Assembly (NCBI RefSeq): GCF_026625885.1
Contig: NZ_CP113068.1
Coordinates: 5,704,001 to 5,768,000, forward strand
Direction of reading: 5' to 3'
DNA from: Roseateles sp. SL47
Lineage (GTDB): Bacteria > Pseudomonadota > Gammaproteobacteria > Burkholderiales > Burkholderiaceae_C
DNA length: 64,000 bases
Shown: positions 33,085 through 41,487 of the stretch, piece by piece
Layout of the letters: each line of letters opens with the position of its first letter
Position numbering within the stretch: position 1 is the stretch's first letter
The notes under the pieces: generated by a model
Told to the model about the DNA's origin: nothing
Seen by the model: only the letters and a program-made list of their open reading frames with translations
The model's database searches: none
Program-made: the position numbers and the translations under genes

Positions 33085-34417
33085 ATTTGTAGTAGCCGGC
33101 TTTGCGCATCTCGCGGTCGGCCGTGACCTGGCTGGCTTTCAGAGCATCGTCCACCGATGTGCGGCCTGCCAGTGCGGCGCTCATCTGCTGCCCCACGGCA
33201 ATACCAATGGCCTGGAACTCGGGAATCGCGGCGAACTGCACGCCCACATACGGGCTCTTCGGCAGCGTTGCATCGGTCGGATTGGCCGAATCAATCGCTG
33301 TCTTCTCAGCCGCAGCAAACCGGGCCGCCTTCTGGAACTCCGGGCTCGCATAGGTGCTCTTGCGAGTGCCGGTTGGCACATTCGCCCAGCCATTGGTCTT
33401 GGCCACCAACTGGATGTACTCCTTGCTGGTCGACCAGGTGATGAAGGTCTGCGCGGCGGCAACCTTCTTCGACCCGGCCGGAATCGCCAGGTTCCACGAC
33501 CACAGCCAGTTCGCGCCCTTGGGCGTGTTCATCGTCGGCGCCTGGGCAAACGCCATCTGCGCCGCCACCTTCGACTGCTTCGGATCCGACACGAACGAGG
33601 CCGCGATCGTCGCGTCCACCCACATGCCGCACTTGCCGGAACTGGTCAGCGCCAGGATTTCATTGAAGCTGTTGGCCGCCGATCCGGGAGGGCCGTAGTT
33701 CTTCAGCAGGTCCACATAGAAGTTGACCGCGTCCTTCCACGGCCTGGACTCCAGTTGCGGCTTCCATTGCATGTCAAACCACTGGCCCCCAAACGTGTTG
33801 GCCATGGTGGTGATCAGGGCGATGTTGTCACCCCAGCCCGGCTTGCCACGCAGGCAGATGCCATACACCCCATTTTTCGGATCATGGATCTTGGCCGCCA
33901 GATCCCTGATTTGTGGCCAGGTGGGACGCTCCGGCAGCTGCACACCGGCCTTGTCGGCCAGGTCCTTGCGGTACATCAGCATCGAGCTTTCGGCGTAGAA
34001 CGGCGCAGCGAACAGCTTGCCGTCCACCGACAGCCCGCTGCGCACGGCGGGCAGCAGATCGTCCACGTCATAGAACGCATCCGGCTTGAGCTCTTGCAGC
34101 CAGCCCTTCTTGCCCCAGATCGGCGCTTCGTACAGGCCAATGGTCATCACATCGAACTGGCCGCCTTTGGTGGCGATGTCGGTTGTGACGCGCTGGCGCA
34201 GCACACCCTCTTCCAGGGTGACCCATTTGAGCTTGATGTCGGGATGGGCCTGCTCGAAATGCTTGCTGAGCTTTTGCATTTCGATCATGTGGCCGTTGTT
34301 GACCGTGGCGATGACCAGTTCGGTCTGAGCGCGTGCGGCGCCGGCGAACGACAACACCGCAGCCGCAGCGGCCACCGCCACACGGGCGGCGCGCGCGACT
34401 CGAAAGGAAGCGTGCAT
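33083..34417 (-). CDS. Polyol/sugar ABC importer periplasmic binding protein
   Basis: A 444-residue extracellular solute-binding protein of family 1 with a Sec signal peptide (Ala-rich, cleavage near ARA-Q at about residue 30). Mature sequence TELVIATVNNGHMIEMQKLSKHFEQAHPDIKLKWV and a GANWLWSWNLAIPAGSKK segment are like sorbitol/mannitol binding proteins (SmoE/MtlE). CAGGAG lies about 8-10 bp before the ATG. First gene of the operon. Confidence 0.92.
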   Translation of the reverse strand: MHASFRVARAARVAVAAAAAVLSFAGAARAQTELVIATVNNGHMIEMQKLSKHFEQAHPDIKLKWVTLEEGVLRQRVTTDIATKGGQFDVMTIGLYEAPIWGKKGWLQELKPDAFYDVDDLLPAVRSGLSVDGKLFAAPFYAESSMLMYRKDLADKAGVQLPERPTWPQIRDLAAKIHDPKNGVYGICLRGKPGWGDNIALITTMANTFGGQWFDMQWKPQLESRPWKDAVNFYVDLLKNYGPPGSAANSFNEILALTSSGKCGMWVDATIAASFVSDPKQSKVAAQMAFAQAPTMNTPKGANWLWSWNLAIPAGSKKVAAAQTFITWSTSKEYIQLVAKTNGWANVPTGTRKSTYASPEFQKAARFAAAEKTAIDSANPTDATLPKSPYVGVQFAAIPEFQAIGIAVGQQMSAALAGRTSVDDALKASQVTADREMRKAGYYK

Positions 34418-34590
34418 CTGGGAGTCTCCTGTTTGTTGGTTTTCATGTTCAACGCGGTAGAACCAGCGCCGACGCCATGAACGATACCGATCCGGAAATG
34501 CCAGATTGGTACCCAGGAGACCATCAGAAGATACTGCCTTGCATCAATGGGTTAGCGTTACTACCTAGATAGCGAAAGCGAGTACAGAGA

Positions 34591-34607
34591 TCGCCCAAGT
34601 TGGGCGA
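34591..34607. promoter_or_regulatory. 17-bp palindrome upstream of the polyol operon
   Basis: TCGCCCAA-G-TTGGGCGA, in the 231-bp gap, about 175 bp upstream of the binding-protein ATG and 42 bp past the flavoprotein stop. It might be an operator or part of a transcript end; not distinguishable by eye. Confidence 0.35.
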
Positions 34608-34648
34608 GAGGATGAAACACGGGATGTGTGGAGCCCGAGCGGCGGAAG

Positions 34649-35851
34649 TCAGACGAACTGAGCCGCTGCGTTCCCCGAGGCCCAGGCCCACTGGAAGTTG
34701 AAGCCGCCCAGGTGGCCGGTCACGTCCAGCACCTCGCCGATGAAGTAGAGGCCGGGGGACTTGAGCGATTCCATCGTCTTGGACGACACCTCGCGGGTGT
34801 CCACCCCGCCCAGCGTCACTTCGGCCGTGCGGTAGCCCTCGGTGCCGGCGGGCACCACCTGCCAGGCGGCGAGCTTGTCGGCGATCGCTGCCAGCTCGGC
34901 ATGGGTGTACTGCTTGATGGGTTTGGAGCTGAACCACTGCTCGCAGAGCAATTGCGCCATCTTCTTGGTGAAGACCTCTCCCAGCAGCGTTTTGAGTTCG
35001 GCATTGGGTCGGTCCAGGCGCTGCTGCTGCAGCCAGTCCGGGACAGACCGGTCCGGCAGGAGATTGATCTCGACCGCCTGCCCGGGCAGCCAGTAGGACG
35101 AGATCTGCAGAATGGCCGGGCCACTGAGGCCGCGGTGGGTGAAGAGGATGTTCTCGCGGAAGCTCTTGCCATTGCAGCTCACCAGGCAATCGACCGAGGT
35201 CCCGGACAGTTCCGTGCAGAGCTCCTTGAGCTGGTCGGTGATGGTGAACGGCACAAGACCGGCACGCGTGGGCAGCACCTGATGGCCGAATTGACGGGCA
35301 ACGTCATAACCGAAGCCGGTGGCACCCATGGTGGGAATCGACAGGCCGCCGGTGGCGATCACCAGTGAGCTGCAACGCACCGGGCCTGACGTGGTGTGCA
35401 GCAGGTAGCCGGTCACGTGTTCAAGCCGCTCAATCTTTTCAATGGTGGTGTTGAGCTGCACCTGCGCCGACACCGCCTCGCATTCGGCCAGCAGCATCTT
35501 CAGGATGTCGATGGACTTCCCATCACAGAAAAGCTGCCCCAGCTTTTTCTCATGGTGTGGCACCCCATGCTTGTGGACCAGGGCAATGAAATCCCACTGC
35601 GTGTAGCGGGCCAGCGCCGATTTGCAGAAGTGCGGGTTCTGCGAAAGGAAATTCGCAGGCTCGGTGTAGAGATTGGTGAAGTTGCAATGCCCGCCGCCGG
35701 ACATCAAGATCTTCTTGCCGGCCTTGTTGGCATGGTCCAGCACCAGCACCCGCCGCCCGCGTGCGCCCGCTTTGGCGGCACACATCAGGCCGGCGGCGCC
35801 TGCGCCGATGACAACGACATCGGTTTCCAATACGGCTGCTTCTCCGCCCAT
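34649..35851 (-). CDS. BaiN/HI0933-type flavoprotein (NAD(P)/FAD-dependent oxidoreductase)
   Basis: A 400-residue flavoprotein. The dinucleotide motif is VVVIGAGAAGLMCAAKAG near the N-terminus, followed by the family GKKILMSGGGHCNFTN, SSLVIATGGLSIPTMGATGFGY and a C-terminal GEVLDVTGHLGGFNFQWAWASG. E. coli YhiN has similar length and features. Reaction unknown for most members. ATG 35851 gives the usual length; ATG 35881, overlapping dnaB, is possible. It follows dnaB directly and may be read from that operon. Confidence 0.88.
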   Translation of the reverse strand: MGGEAAVLETDVVVIGAGAAGLMCAAKAGARGRRVLVLDHANKAGKKILMSGGGHCNFTNLYTEPANFLSQNPHFCKSALARYTQWDFIALVHKHGVPHHEKKLGQLFCDGKSIDILKMLLAECEAVSAQVQLNTTIEKIERLEHVTGYLLHTTSGPVRCSSLVIATGGLSIPTMGATGFGYDVARQFGHQVLPTRAGLVPFTITDQLKELCTELSGTSVDCLVSCNGKSFRENILFTHRGLSGPAILQISSYWLPGQAVEINLLPDRSVPDWLQQQRLDRPNAELKTLLGEVFTKKMAQLLCEQWFSSKPIKQYTHAELAAIADKLAAWQVVPAGTEGYRTAEVTLGGVDTREVSSKTMESLKSPGLYFIGEVLDVTGHLGGFNFQWAWASGNAAAQFV

Positions 35852-35852
35852 C

Positions 35853-37280
35853 TCAATACTCGTCGCCGCCCGGGCTGACATACCCCGGTGCCAGGTTTTC
35901 AAACTTGGTGTTCTGCCGCTGGAAGGCCAGCTTCACCGTACCCACCGGGCCGTTACGCTGCTTGGCGATGATGATCTCGGCCACGCCCGGTTCCTTGCAC
36001 TCGTCCTTGGTGTAGTACTCGTCGCGGTAGATGAACATGATGATGTCCGCATCCTGTTCAATGGCGCCGGATTCGCGCAGGTCGGACATCATGGGGCGCT
36101 TGTCCGGGCGCGTTTCCACCGAACGGTTGAGCTGGGACAAGGCAATCACCGGGCAGCGCAGTTCCTTGGCCAGGGCCTTCAGGCCCCGCGAGATTTCGCC
36201 CACCACGGTGGCCCGGTTTTCTTCACTGCCGCCACCATTGCCGCTCATCAGCTGCAGGTAGTCGATGATGATGAGGCCCAGTTGGCCGCAGATACGCGCC
36301 TGGCGTCGGGCTCGGGCACGGACTTCACTGGGCGAGAGGCCCGGGCTTTCATCGATGAAGATCGGCGCGTTGCCCAGCTTGTCGACGGCTTCGGCCAGGC
36401 GGCCCCACTCGTCGTCCTGCAGGCGGCCGGTTCGCAGGTGGCTCTGGTCGATGCGGCCGATGGAGCCCACCATCCGCAGCGCCAGCTGGGCGGCGCCCAT
36501 TTCCATGGAGTAGATAACGACCGGCAGCCCTTCGTTGATGGCCACCGATTCGCCGATGTTGATGGCAAATGCCGTCTTGCCCATGGAAGGACGGGCTGCC
36601 AGGATGATCAGGTCGCCTTTTTGCAGGCCGGCCGTCATGCGGTCCAGGTCGAAGAAGCCGGTGCGCACGCCGGTGACGTCTTCGGCGCCCTGCTCGGCCA
36701 GTTCATTGACCCGGTCCATCAGCTCGACCATCAGCCGGTCCATGCTCTGGAAACCCTGGCCGCCGCGCGAGCCTTCTTCGTTGATGCGGAAGATCTTGCC
36801 TTCGGCCTCGTCCAGAATCTCGTTGACCGGACGGCCTTGCGGGTTCAGCGCTGCGGTGGCGATCTCATCGGAGGTGGCCACCAGCTTGCGCAGGATGGCG
36901 CGCTCACGGACGATTTCCGCATAACGCCGCAGGTTGGCAGCGCTCGGCACGCCCTGCGCCAAGGCATTGAGATAGGCCAGGCCGCCGCACTCTTCCGCCT
37001 TGCCCAGCGAGGTGAGTTCCTCGAACACGGTCACCACGTCCGCCGGTTTGCCAGCGTTGACCAGTTTGCCGATGGCCGCGTAGATCTGTTTGTGCTCGAA
37101 GCGATAGAAGTCGGTGTCGCTGAGCGTGTCTGCGGCCTTGTCCCAGGCCGTGTTGTCGATCAGCAAGCCTCCCAGCACGCTTTGTTCAGCCTCCACGGAG
37201 TTGGGCGGCACACGCAGGCGGGCGACATCGTCGTCGCGGGCGCCGGAACCGGGCGGGTTGGCGGAGAAGATCGCGGACAT
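35853..37280 (-). CDS. dnaB: Replicative DNA helicase DnaB
   Basis: A 475-residue hexameric helicase that unwinds DNA at the replication fork. N-terminal domain (about 25-125), linker, then a RecA-like motor with Walker A in ILAARPSMGKTAFAINI, Walker B in LGLIIIDYLQLMSG, and ALSQLNRSVETRPDKRPMMSDLRESG. The C-terminal tail is Gly-rich. Follows rplI by 168 bp that contain a terminator-like hairpin. Confidence 0.97.
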   Translation of the reverse strand: MSAIFSANPPGSGARDDDVARLRVPPNSVEAEQSVLGGLLIDNTAWDKAADTLSDTDFYRFEHKQIYAAIGKLVNAGKPADVVTVFEELTSLGKAEECGGLAYLNALAQGVPSAANLRRYAEIVRERAILRKLVATSDEIATAALNPQGRPVNEILDEAEGKIFRINEEGSRGGQGFQSMDRLMVELMDRVNELAEQGAEDVTGVRTGFFDLDRMTAGLQKGDLIILAARPSMGKTAFAINIGESVAINEGLPVVIYSMEMGAAQLALRMVGSIGRIDQSHLRTGRLQDDEWGRLAEAVDKLGNAPIFIDESPGLSPSEVRARARRQARICGQLGLIIIDYLQLMSGNGGGSEENRATVVGEISRGLKALAKELRCPVIALSQLNRSVETRPDKRPMMSDLRESGAIEQDADIIMFIYRDEYYTKDECKEPGVAEIIIAKQRNGPVGTVKLAFQRQNTKFENLAPGYVSPGGDEY

Positions 37281-37353
37281 GTGGACAACTCTGTGTAAAA
37301 GCGTTGGGAAAGCTCTGGAGAGCCGAGGACATCCGGTGGACAACCTCGACCCC

Positions 37354-37393
37354 AAAAAGCCGAAAGCCGACGGCTCTTCAGCTGTCGGCTTTC
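37354..37393 (-). terminator. Rho-independent terminator-like hairpin between rplI and dnaB
   Basis: On the minus strand GAAAGCCGAC pairs with GTCGGCTTTC across a 12-nt loop, followed after GGC by five T. It may partly separate dnaB from the ribosomal genes. Confidence 0.6.
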
Positions 37394-37448
37394 GTTCACC
37401 CTATGGTGGCAGCCCCGGACGGAGCCGCCAACCCTGGGTATGTGCCAA

Positions 37449-37901
37449 TTACTCGGCTTCGGCGACGATCTGCACCGTCACTTCGGACACCACGTCGGTG
37501 TGCGGAGCCACGGTGACCGTGAATTCGCCGACGGTCTTCAGAGGACCGTTGGGCAGACGCACTTGCGACTTGGTCACGGCGATGCCGGACTTGGTCAGTG
37601 CTTCAGCGATGTCAGCGTTGGTGACGGAGCCGAACAGACGGCCGTCCACGCCAGCCTTCTGGCTGATGGTGACGGTCTTGCCGTTCAGTTGCTCACCGAC
37701 GGACTGGGCAGCAGCCAGCTTTTCAGCAGCAGCCTTTTCCAGTTCAGCGCGCTTGGCTTCGAATTCCTTGATCGCGGACTCGGTGGCGCGACGAGCGCGG
37801 CGGGTCGGGATCAGGAAGTTACGAGCGTAGCCGTCCTTGACCTTAACGACGTCACCCAGGTTGCCGAGGTTGGCCACCTTTTCAAGCAGGATCACTTGCA
37901 T
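37449..37901 (-). CDS. rplI: 50S ribosomal protein L9
   Basis: A 150-residue protein with the L9 signature ([38 protein letters not shown]), the long connecting helix ([20 protein letters not shown]) and a C-terminal RNA-binding domain. Binds 23S rRNA at the L1 stalk base. 14 bp downstream of rpsR. Confidence 0.97.
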   Translation of the reverse strand: MQVILLEKVANLGNLGDVVKVKDGYARNFLIPTRRARRATESAIKEFEAKRAELEKAAAEKLAAAQSVGEQLNGKTVTISQKAGVDGRLFGSVTNADIAEALTKSGIAVTKSQVRLPNGPLKTVGEFTVTVAPHTDVVSEVTVQIVAEAE

Positions 37902-37915
37902 GGTTCTACTCCTCT

Positions 37916-38206
37916 TCAGACCTTGTGCTGGTCGCTGTAGGGCAGCAGAGCCAGGAAGCGGGCGCGCTTGATGGCGACCGACAGCTGACGCTGGTAGAAA
38001 GCGCGCGTACCGGTCAGGCGAGCGGGCACGATCTTGCCGTTTTCGCTGACGAAGTCGCGCAGCGTGTCGACATCCTTGTAGTCGATCTGTTCAACACCGG
38101 CGACGGTGAAGCGGCAGAAACGCTTGCGGCGGAACAGCAGCGATTGTTGGTTGCGCTTGGGCTTGCGGTCCTTCGAGAACCGACCTTTACCACGTGGCGG
38201 GGGCAT
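37916..38206 (-). CDS. rpsR: 30S ribosomal protein S18
   Basis: A 96-residue basic protein; [29 protein letters not shown] and [28 protein letters not shown] are diagnostic of S18, which pairs with S6 in the 30S platform. Part of rpsF-priB-rpsR-rplI. Confidence 0.97.
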   Translation of the reverse strand: MPPPRGKGRFSKDRKPKRNQQSLLFRRKRFCRFTVAGVEQIDYKDVDTLRDFVSENGKIVPARLTGTRAFYQRQLSVAIKRARFLALLPYSDQHKV

Positions 38207-38272
38207 ATTGACCTCTTGAGAATCTATCCAGATAAAACGATGCGCGAACCTTGTGTGAAGTGCTCTGCCGGC

Positions 38273-38557
38273 TCAGTGCTCCAGGCCGGTGATATGAAAC
38301 ACCGTCCCTCGGCCTTGTCGCTGCGCTGACAGAAACCCGGTAAACACCGCGTGGTCCGTCAGGCCCAGCGCCTGCACCCGTTTCACAATCTCGCCCACGG
38401 CCACCGCCTTGATCTCCAGGGCCACCTTGCGGCGGGCCCCGGCTTCTTCGACCTGGGATTCATGCGTGAGCATCACATCCAGGGCCGGGAGACCGGCGGG
38501 GGTGTAGCGGACTGCGGCGAGCTCCAGAATCCTTGCGTGTAAAACCAGGTGGTTCAT
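38273..38557 (-). CDS. priB: Primosomal replication protein N (PriB)
   Basis: A 94-residue single-stranded-DNA-binding OB-fold protein that helps reload DnaB at stalled forks. Begins MNHLVLHARILELAAVRYTP, with GLPALDVMLTHESQVEEAG and ends GFLSAQRQGRGTVFHITG, fitting PriB. Its place between rpsF and rpsR is the classic one. ATG 38557 is preferred to an upstream TTG at 38578, although the ribosome-binding site is weak. Confidence 0.92.
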   Translation of the reverse strand: MNHLVLHARILELAAVRYTPAGLPALDVMLTHESQVEEAGARRKVALEIKAVAVGEIVKRVQALGLTDHAVFTGFLSAQRQGRGTVFHITGLEH

Positions 38558-38648
38558 CCCAGATGGTTCATGCAACAAAGTTCAGAAACCTGCGTTCAAC
38601 GAGCGGCTGAGTCAGATACAGAAAACTTCAGGAATCGCGCTGGCCAGT

Positions 38649-39011
38649 TCAGGCGGACGCTTCTTGGGGAGCCTTGCGGGCTTCTTCGCGCTCAACAGCC
38701 TTCATCATCACCGAGGGGGCGGTTTCAGCCTTGTCCTTGGCAACGGTCAGGTGACGCAGCACGGCGTCGTTGAAGCGGAAACCGGTTTCGAGTTCACCCA
38801 GGATTTCCTTGGAGGCCTCGATGTTCAGGCACAGGTAATGTGCCTTCGCCAGCTTCTGGATCATGTAGGCCAGTTGACGGCGGCCCCAGTCTTCCACGCG
38901 ATGCACCTTGCCACCACCGTTGATGACCAGGCCCTTGTAGCGCTCCAGCATGGCCGGAACTTGTTCGCTTTGATCCGGATGGATCAGCAGAACGATCTCG
39001 TAATGACGCAT
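38649..39011 (-). CDS. rpsF: 30S ribosomal protein S6
   Basis: A 120-residue protein; [44 protein letters not shown] and HYLCLNIEA are the S6 core, with an acidic-basic tail after residue 100. AAGGAG sits six bases before the ATG. First gene of the operon. Confidence 0.97.
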   Translation of the reverse strand: MRHYEIVLLIHPDQSEQVPAMLERYKGLVINGGGKVHRVEDWGRRQLAYMIQKLAKAHYLCLNIEASKEILGELETGFRFNDAVLRHLTVAKDKAETAPSVMMKAVEREEARKAPQEASA

Positions 39012-39090
39012 AAATACTCCTTGTGGGTTTCAGAGCGTCTGAAAGCCGAACCCCAGCGTCAAGTCCTGGGTCCGGCAAGGGAAGCCCGCG

Positions 39091-39096
39091 ATTCTA
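39091..39096 (-). promoter_or_regulatory. Candidate -10 of the rpsF operon
   Basis: TAGAAT on the minus strand, followed by GC-rich CGCGGGCTTCCC as expected of a stringently controlled promoter, 80 bp upstream of rpsF. I find no clear -35, so this is tentative. Confidence 0.35.
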
Positions 39097-39145
39097 ATGC
39101 AAGTGTGGGGGTGGCGTCCACCGGCGTGGTGGTGCGTGGGGGGAA

Positions 39146-41233
39146 TCAAGCGGACACTTCGTGCAGGCGGCGCTGGACGGCCTGGGCCGAGGCGGGGGGC
39201 ACAGGCGTGAGCAAACTGACCACAATGAGGGCAGCGACACCCGCCGGGAGGCCGAAAAGAGCAGCCGCCACCGGCTGGATGCCCCACCAGAGCTGCGGGT
39301 CACCCGGGACGCCCAGGGCCTGGCGCAGGCCGGCATGGGCACTGATCATGTAATACAGCGTGACGCCCAGGCCCACCAGCATGGCGGCGGCGGCCCCCTG
39401 CTTGTTGGCCCGGCGCCAGAAGATCCCGCCCACCAGCACGGGGACCAGGGTCGCCCCGGCCAGGGAGAAGGCGGCGGAAACCAGCAGCAGGATGTCGGCC
39501 GGTTTTTGCGTGGCAACGGCAGCGGCTGCGAGCGCGGTGGCCAGCAGCAGTGCTTTGGACACCGTGACGCGCTGGGTGGCGGACGCGGTGGGGTGCAGCA
39601 CGCGGTAGTAGATGTCGTGAGAAAGTGCGCTGGAGATGGTCAGCAGCAGGCCATCCGCAGTGGAGAGTGCAGCAGCCAGGGCACCAGCGGCCACCATGGA
39701 GGCCAGTACGTAGGGAAGCCCAGCCAGTTCAGGGGTGATCAGCATGATGACATCGCCCCCCAGGCGCAGTTCAGCCAGCTGCAGAATCCCATCCTGGTTG
39801 ACGTCCTGGATGCTGAGCAAGGCGGGGTCGATCCGCATCCATTGCCGCACCCAGGAGGGCAGTTCGGCGATCGGCATCCCCACGAGGTGGGTAAAGACCT
39901 CATGCTTGAGAAGGACCGCCAGAGCCGGCGCACTCAGGTAGAGCAGCGCGATGAAAAACAGCGACCAGGCCACGGAGGTTCGGGCCTCAGCGACGCTGGG
40001 GGTCGTGTAGTAGCGGGTCAAGATGTGCGGCAGGCCGGCCGTGCCCACCATCAGCACCAGCACCAGCGCCAGGAAGTTGCGGCGGGAGAGGTCGAATGCT
40101 TCGCGCTCCTGCGGTGTGCCGTCCGGGTTGCCGGCAAACGGCTCGGCATGCGGCGGCATGCCCGCCAGTGGCTGGGCCCGCTGGTGCTGCTGGCGCGCCG
40201 CCCAGCTCCATTGCTCCCGGGCCTGCGCTTCGGTACGGGGCAACGCGGCCCGCTGCTTTTCCGCCGCCTGGATCTGCGCCAGCGGCGCATCCTCCCCCTT
40301 GAGTCGCGCAATCCGCTGAGACGCCGCCTGCCGCTCCAGGTCCAGCGACTGCGGCAGCTCCGCCACCATGCGCTCATAGTCCCGTGCGCTGCGTTCATAC
40401 AGGGCGCGCACTTCCAGCTCTTTGGCATCCCTCAGCAAGGTCTCTTCCCGCGCCGTGATGTGCTGCAGCTGCTGCCCCGCCGTGAGTTGCGGCAAGGGCC
40501 ACCCCGTCTGCTGCACCGACAACCACATGACCGGCAGCACATACGCCAGGATCATGATGATGTACTGCGCCACCTGCGTCCACGTCACCGCCCGCATGCC
40601 CCCCAGGAAGCTGCACACCAGCACTCCCCCCAAGCCAACAAACACGCCAATCTCAAAGGTCAGACCCGTCAGCCGCGTGGTGATCAACCCCACGGCGTAG
40701 ATCTGCGCCACCAAATAAATGAACGAGACCAGCACCGCAGCCGCGGCCCCCATCACCCGTAAGCCACGGCTGTCAAAACGCTCCGCCAGGAAGTCAGGAA
40801 CCGTGAAACGCGCAAACCGGCGCAGGTAAGGCGCCAGCAGCAAGGCGACCAGACAGAAACCGCCCGTCCAGCCCAGAACAAACGCCAATCCGCCATAGCC
40901 AGAGAGGTACAAACTCCCCGCCATGCCAAGAAACGACGCCGCACTCATCCAGTCCGCGCCGGCCGCCATGCCGTTGTAGAACGCAGGGACGCGACGGCCC
41001 GCCACGTAGTACTCCTCCGGGTCGGTGGTGCGGCTCAAAATTCCAATGCCGGCGTAGACCATCACCGTCAGCAGCAGGAAACTGAATCCCAACCATTGCT
41101 TGGGGAGGCCCCAGCGCTCCAAAACACCCAGCACAACAACAAGCAGAACCACGCCCAGGGTGTACGCGGCATAGTTGCGGTTCAGTTGCCGACGGAAGCT
41201 GGTGCGGGAGGCGGAAGATTCGGGGAGAGGCAT
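39146..41233 (-). CDS. Sodium:solute symporter (VC_2705-like) with hydrophilic insert and EF-hand-like loop
   Basis: A 695-residue SSS-family transporter, probably for acetate or another carboxylate. Core motifs include DPEEYYVAGRRVPAFYNGMAAGADWMSAASFLGMAG and the late VSAAFSLAGATLVPVLVGGIFW; about 13-14 helices. Two oddities: a roughly 130-residue hydrophilic, coiled-coil-like insert (about 265-395, many Glu/Arg/Gln/Leu), and DVNQDGILQLAEL at about 510-520, which matches the Ca-binding EF-hand loop pattern DxNxDGxLxxxE. ATG 41233 is used; ATG 41257 is as plausible. Its operon partner, if any, is not adjacent. Confidence 0.83.
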   Translation of the reverse strand: MPLPESSASRTSFRRQLNRNYAAYTLGVVLLVVVLGVLERWGLPKQWLGFSFLLLTVMVYAGIGILSRTTDPEEYYVAGRRVPAFYNGMAAGADWMSAASFLGMAGSLYLSGYGGLAFVLGWTGGFCLVALLLAPYLRRFARFTVPDFLAERFDSRGLRVMGAAAAVLVSFIYLVAQIYAVGLITTRLTGLTFEIGVFVGLGGVLVCSFLGGMRAVTWTQVAQYIIMILAYVLPVMWLSVQQTGWPLPQLTAGQQLQHITAREETLLRDAKELEVRALYERSARDYERMVAELPQSLDLERQAASQRIARLKGEDAPLAQIQAAEKQRAALPRTEAQAREQWSWAARQQHQRAQPLAGMPPHAEPFAGNPDGTPQEREAFDLSRRNFLALVLVLMVGTAGLPHILTRYYTTPSVAEARTSVAWSLFFIALLYLSAPALAVLLKHEVFTHLVGMPIAELPSWVRQWMRIDPALLSIQDVNQDGILQLAELRLGGDVIMLITPELAGLPYVLASMVAAGALAAALSTADGLLLTISSALSHDIYYRVLHPTASATQRVTVSKALLLATALAAAAVATQKPADILLLVSAAFSLAGATLVPVLVGGIFWRRANKQGAAAAMLVGLGVTLYYMISAHAGLRQALGVPGDPQLWWGIQPVAAALFGLPAGVAALIVVSLLTPVPPASAQAVQRRLHEVSA

Positions 41234-41419
41234 CGTGGGAGGGATCTTCCTCTTCATCGAGGATGCCTGGCATCGGTTGTTTCCTGCACCAGGGAGCGCG
41301 TCCCGGGATGGCCTCCGTATCCGCTCTCCCCCACACAGAGGCCATCCCACTCAGACCTGTCGTCCAGACCATCATCCAAATGCCCAATACCCCCCCTGAG
41401 GCGCGTAGCGCGGCACCAA

Positions 41420-41445
41420 TAGAAAAGGGCAGCTGAGCTGCCCTT
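41420..41445 (-). terminator. Rho-independent terminator of ppsA
   Basis: AAGGGCAGCT-C-AGCTGCCCTT on the minus strand is a perfect 10-bp stem followed by TTCT. It lies 42 bp past the ppsA stop. Confidence 0.75.
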
Positions 41446-41487
41446 GGGGGGGGAGGTGCGGGCCCCCTGGGGGGGCACCCGTCCGGC

